64,000 bases of DNA, from the NCBI GenBank assembly GCA_964478735.1, contig CAYZJB010000007.1, positions 8,856 through 72,855 of the forward strand. The letters are read 5' to 3'. The notes under the pieces are model-generated. The model was not told the DNA's origin. It did not search any database and saw only the letters and a list, made by a program, of their open reading frames with translations. This document shows, piece by piece, positions 61,239 through 64,000 of this stretch. The translations under genes and the position numbers were made by a program. Source of the DNA: CAYZJB01 sp964478735. GTDB lineage: Bacteria; CLD3; SB21. The number at the start of each line of letters is the position of its first letter. Positions within the stretch are counted from its first letter, which is position 1.

Positions 61239-61244
61239 CCTCCT
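61239..61244 (-). promoter_or_regulatory. Perfect Shine-Dalgarno deciding the infC start
   Basis: AGGAGG on the minus strand, 5 nt before the ATC start codon of infC. No other start codon with a matching distance is present. Confidence 0.9.
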
Positions 61245-61251
61245 GTGTGGG

Positions 61252-63189
61252 TTAGTCGAGTGATTTGGAAATAATTTTATCGAGAACGGTTTCGATAAAA
61301 GTGTCCAGGGCCATGCTGCCCTGATCCCCTCGGCCGTGGCGCCGCACGGAAACGGTTTGCATTTCCACTTCTTTGTCACCAATGACAAGGATGTAAGGAA
61401 CTTTTTTGACTTCCGCTTCCCGGATCTTATAGCTTATTTTTTCATTTCGGTCATCGACATGGACACGAACGCCGTTTTGGCGAAGACGCTCGGCCAACCG
61501 CTGCGCGTACGGCTGGTGTCCTTCGCCGATCGTTAGCAGGGATACCTGGACGGGAGACAACCAGACCGGAAAATTACCGGCGAAGTGTTCGATCAAAATT
61601 CCTATAAAACGCTCCAACGAACCGAACGGCGCCCGGTGGATCATGATCGGCCTGTGTTTCTGGCCGTCTGTACCGGTGTACTCGAGTTTGAACCGTTCCG
61701 GCAGTACATAATCCAGTTGCACCGTACCCAGCTGCCACGTCCGTCCCAGCACGTCTTTGATCATAAAATCGATTTTTGGTCCGTAAAATGCAGCCTCACC
61801 GATTCCGATAAAATAATTCAGATTCATTTTATCCGCGGTTTCCTGCAGATCCTTTTGGGCCCTCTCCCAGAGTTGCAGATCGCCGCCGTATTTTTCAGTT
61901 TTGTCGTCGCGGAATGAAAGTCGCGTACGAAAGTCTTTGAAGCCCAGGGTATTGAACACATGCTGAATCAGACCGATCACACGGCACATTTCCTCCACCA
62001 CCTGGTCGTCTCGTACGAATAAATGAGAATCGTCGACGGTAAAACTCCGTACCCGCGTCAGACCGGTCAACTCGCCAGATTGTTCATACCGGTACACGGT
62101 ACCGAATTCAGCCAGCCGCAACGGCAACTCTCGATAACTGCGCGGCCGGGACGCATAAATCTGGATATGATGCGGGCAATTCATCGGTTTGAGTAAAAAT
62201 TGCTCGCCGTCCTCCATTGTAATTGGTGCGAACTGGCTTTCTTTGTAATATGGATAGTGCCCTGACGTTTTGTATAAATCGATATTGCCGATGTGGGGCG
62301 TGACGACGGGGAAATATCCCTGCTTGACCTGTTCATCGCGCAAAAATTCAACAAGCGTCTCCCGCAGAATGGTGCCGTTGGGCAACCACAGCGGTAAGCC
62401 TCCCCCAACTTTGGGCGTCAGATAAAACAACTCGAGTTCCTGCCCGAGCCGTCGATGGTCTCGTTTCTTTGCCTCCTCGAGCATGTGCAGATATTCGTCC
62501 AACTGCTTCTTGCTGGGAAAACTGATTCCCCGAAGCCGTTGAAGCTGCACGCTATTTTCATCACCTTTATAAAAGGCCCCGGCAACCGACATGATCTTGA
62601 ATGCCCTGATCATACCGATTCGCGGCAGATGTGGGCCCCGGCAGAGATCGACAAACTCTCCCTGCGAATACGTGCTGATGACGTCGCCTTCCGGTACGCT
62701 GTCGATGATCGGTAATTTGAACTCTTCACCTTTTTTCTGAAACAGCGTACGGGCCTCTTCGCGTGACATTTCCATCCGTTGGGTCGTGTAATCTTCTTTC
62801 AGAATTTTCGTGACTTCCGCTTCGATTTTGGCAAAATCGTCCTGACTGATCGGATGTGGAAACAGAATATCGTAAAAGAATCCCGCTTCCGTTGGTGGAC
62901 CGTCTTCCAATTTGGCTTCCGGCCACAAACGTTTCACGGCCTGGGCCATAACGTGGGTCGAGGTATGCCAGAAAACCTCCATTCCTTCTGCCGTATCCGT
63001 TGTGTACAGTTTCAGTGTCACGTCCGATTGCAACGGCGTCGTGAGGTCGATCATTGTGCCGTTCACTTCTGCAACGGTACACTTTTCGGCCAGATTTCTG
63101 CTGATGGAAGCGGCGATCTGGAGCGGCGTGACGCCGGAGGAAAATATTTTGGTAGACTTGTCGGGAAACGTTACTCGAATGTCAGACAA
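61252..63189 (-). CDS. thrS: Threonyl-tRNA synthetase
   Basis: 645 aa. N-terminal TGS domain (about 1-62), editing domain with HTSTHVMAQAVKRLWPEAK (HxxxH, about 75-85) and the Cys of the editing pocket in EFVDLCRGPHLPR, class II core (motif 2 RYEQSGELTGLTRVRSFTVDDSHLF, motif 3 APFGSLERFIGILIEH), and an anticodon-binding domain at the end. Starts at TTG (63187-63189) behind AGGTGG 6 nt upstream. First protein gene of the thrS-infC-rpmI-rplT-pheS unit. It follows tRNA-Ala by 95 bp. Confidence 0.97.
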   Translation of the reverse strand: MSDIRVTFPDKSTKIFSSGVTPLQIAASISRNLAEKCTVAEVNGTMIDLTTPLQSDVTLKLYTTDTAEGMEVFWHTSTHVMAQAVKRLWPEAKLEDGPPTEAGFFYDILFPHPISQDDFAKIEAEVTKILKEDYTTQRMEMSREEARTLFQKKGEEFKLPIIDSVPEGDVISTYSQGEFVDLCRGPHLPRIGMIRAFKIMSVAGAFYKGDENSVQLQRLRGISFPSKKQLDEYLHMLEEAKKRDHRRLGQELELFYLTPKVGGGLPLWLPNGTILRETLVEFLRDEQVKQGYFPVVTPHIGNIDLYKTSGHYPYYKESQFAPITMEDGEQFLLKPMNCPHHIQIYASRPRSYRELPLRLAEFGTVYRYEQSGELTGLTRVRSFTVDDSHLFVRDDQVVEEMCRVIGLIQHVFNTLGFKDFRTRLSFRDDKTEKYGGDLQLWERAQKDLQETADKMNLNYFIGIGEAAFYGPKIDFMIKDVLGRTWQLGTVQLDYVLPERFKLEYTGTDGQKHRPIMIHRAPFGSLERFIGILIEHFAGNFPVWLSPVQVSLLTIGEGHQPYAQRLAERLRQNGVRVHVDDRNEKISYKIREAEVKKVPYILVIGDKEVEMQTVSVRRHGRGDQGSMALDTFIETVLDKIISKSLD

Positions 63190-63284
63190 TATAAACCACC
63201 TAAGTATTTGTCAACCTGCGGCCTAGTAGTTTCCGCAGGTAAGTTAGGTATGCCTTTTGGCATTTGTTTTGGTCTTCCGACCTG
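63190..63284 (-). promoter_or_regulatory. thrS leader with three hairpins
   Basis: Between tRNA-Ala and thrS the minus strand holds three consecutive perfect stems: GGTC/GACC (63271-63282), TGCC/GGCA with a 4-nt loop (63251-63262) and CCTGCGG/CCGCAGG (63215-63239, 11-nt loop). The last ends 14 nt before the thrS ribosome site. No T-run follows, so they are more likely processing or regulatory hairpins than terminators. Confidence 0.45.
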
Positions 63285-63357
63285 TGGAGACAAGGGGGGT
63301 CGAACCCCTGACCTCAAGACTGCCAGCCTTGCGCTCTCCCAACTGAGCTATGTCCCC
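63285..63357 (-). tRNA. tRNA-Ala (anticodon GGC)
   Basis: 73-nt cloverleaf: acceptor GGGGACA with TGTCTCC (one G-U pair), anticodon arm CAAGG-CTGGCAG-TCTTG carries GGC, T loop TTCGACC. Discriminator A, no CCA encoded. Own promoter upstream; first element of the thrS transcript. Confidence 0.95.
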
Positions 63358-63370
63358 AAAAATGTTCGGG

Positions 63371-63399
63371 AATGTAGACGGCTTGACCCCTAAATGCAA
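63371..63399 (-). promoter_or_regulatory. Promoter of tRNA-Ala/thrS
   Basis: Minus strand TTGCAT (63394-63399), 17-bp spacer, TACATT (63371-63376). Start near 63364, 7 nt before the tRNA. Confidence 0.65.
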
Positions 63400-63423
63400 G
63401 TTTTTTCTGTCCTCTTATGTTAC

Positions 63424-63452
63424 CGAAAACGAAAACGCCAGCTCACGCTGGC
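63424..63452 (-). terminator. Terminator of the Gly-Leu-Val-Cys tRNA unit
   Basis: Stem GCCAGC/GCTGGC (63437-63452) with a 4-nt loop, then GTTTTCGTTTTC on the minus strand. It lies 5 nt after tRNA-Cys. Confidence 0.7.
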
Positions 63453-63456
63453 CTTG

Positions 63457-63528
63457 AGGCGACGGACAGAGTCGAACTGTCGAATGGGGCTTTTGCAGAG
63501 CCCTGCCTTACCACTTGGCTACGTCGCC
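63457..63528 (-). tRNA. tRNA-Cys (anticodon GCA)
   Basis: 72-nt cloverleaf: acceptor GGCGACG with CGTCGCC, anticodon arm GGGCT-CTGCAAA-AGCCC, U discriminator as usual for tRNA-Cys, no CCA encoded. It starts 5 nt after tRNA-Val. Confidence 0.95.
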
Positions 63529-63533
63529 GATGG

Positions 63534-63608
<75 letters not shown>

Positions 63609-63618
63609 ATTTTGATCG

Positions 63619-63705
63619 TGCTCGGAGCCGGAATCGAACCGGCACGGATCTTTGGGATCCTCAGGATTTTAAGTCCTGTGCGTCTACCAATTCCGCCATC
63701 CGAGC
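63619..63705 (-). tRNA. tRNA-Leu (anticodon TAA)
   Basis: 87-nt class II tRNA with a long variable arm: acceptor GCTCGGA with TCCGAGC, anticodon arm CAGGA-CTTAAAA-TCCTG, T loop TTCGATT. Discriminator A. Confidence 0.95.
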
Positions 63706-63739
63706 CGCTCGTCCCGTATATTGCAACCCGGATAATAGA

Positions 63740-63770
63740 AATGACCAGTACCCATCGGATACTGGTCATT
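63740..63770. repeat. 11-bp perfect hairpin between tRNA-Leu and tRNA-Gly
   Basis: AATGACCAGTA/TACTGGTCATT (63740-63750 with 63760-63770), 9-nt loop. A weak T-rich tail (TTTCTATT) exists on the minus strand. It may end or process the tRNA-Gly transcript. Confidence 0.55.
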
Positions 63771-63814
63771 CTTGTCTACTTAATCAGTAGATCCATCTGG
63801 ATTACACGGCAAAG

Positions 63815-63887
<73 letters not shown>

Positions 63888-63960
63888 TTGTAAAATCAAT
63901 AATTATATAAACTTACAAAGAACGATCTACTTAGATGAACCCACCTTTTTGTGGGAAATC

Positions 63961-63989
63961 AATATAGGTAAACTCAAAGTACTTGTCAA
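63961..63989 (-). promoter_or_regulatory. Strong promoter of the tRNA cluster
   Basis: Minus strand TTGACA (63984-63989), 17-bp spacer, TATATT (63961-63966), the best consensus in the window. A CCCAC/GTGGG hairpin follows at 63940-63955. A second -10-like TATAAT at 63902-63907 lies 14 bp before tRNA-Gly and could be an additional start. Confidence 0.8.
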
Positions 63990-64000
63990 GACTATTCAAC

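Noticed and set aside
63215..63239. thrS leader hairpin as a tRNA-Thr mimic
   Set aside because: The loop does not contain a Thr anticodon (NGU), so E. coli-type mimicry cannot be claimed.

Overview
The window looks like one scaffold piece of a metagenome-assembled or draft genome from a diderm bacterium of the FCB type (Bacteroidota/Ignavibacteria/Calditrichota/KSB1-like). I cannot fix the phylum. Pointers to that group are a CarboxypepD_reg-type TonB receptor, a DUF5723/PorV-like outer-membrane protein beside a very large lipoprotein, a subtilase ending in a type-A (T9SS-like) sorting module, several lipoproteins and a PEGA-domain kinase. A block of exactly 100 N (27923-28022) marks a scaffold gap. 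Several promoters fit TTGnnn-17-TATATT or a close variant. Good Shine-Dalgarno sites occur beside genes that have none, and three genes could be leaderless.

Layout. 1-3545: 3' part of rpoC, its terminator, and a membrane-anchored lysozyme-like protein. 3616-8002 (minus): a tight operon of RimK-like ATP-grasp, glutathionylspermidine-synthase-like ATP-grasp with a histone-like Lys/Arg tail, YbdK-type GCS2 carboxylate-amine ligase, and PspA/IM30. This is the best candidate for an undescribed system. 8181: tRNA-Thr. 8309-17788 (minus): a long gene string sucC-add-xerD-histidine kinase-DUF5683-like-GT-C-methyltransferase-parA-parB. 17932-19491: tetR and an alpha/beta hydrolase, each with a similar palindrome at its promoter. 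19501-23588 (minus): sodium symporter, D-threonine aldolase/D-serine dehydratase-like enzyme, GMC oxidoreductase. 23741-26158: TonB receptor. 26159-27008: poorly coding stretch with a 37-aa membrane peptide and a doubtful 123-aa ORF. 27095-31385 (minus): CoA-transferase, HycI-like protease, and ferredoxin-fused 2-oxoacid:ferredoxin oxidoreductase alpha plus beta-gamma fusion.

31699-34385 (plus): YggS, DivIVA-like protein, a 61-aa copy of its C-terminal module, purine nucleoside phosphorylase, DUF2905. Then ggt, a hemolysin III homologue, a 106-bp MITE-like inverted repeat, an unknown membrane protein, dapD, TlpA and DsbD, a DUF5678-like protein and rlmN. 42587-50697 (plus): a lipoprotein, then a five-gene signalling operon (PEGA Ser/Thr kinase, repeat lipoprotein, FHA-GAF-adenylate cyclase, LeuA-like synthase, subtilase). 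50702-58787: cysteine desulfurase, ArsC/Spx-like, MogA, DUF5723 protein, 689-aa lipoprotein, REC-HD-GYP regulator, diacylglycerol-kinase-like and RidA.

58839-63887 (minus): the classic thrS-infC-rpmI-rplT-pheS translation cluster behind five tRNA genes (Gly, Leu, Val, Cys, Ala). infC starts with the rare AUC codon behind a perfect AGGAGG. pheS begins just after a strong terminator-like hairpin. A 59-aa membrane protein that is too short for usual ORF cut-offs follows pheS.
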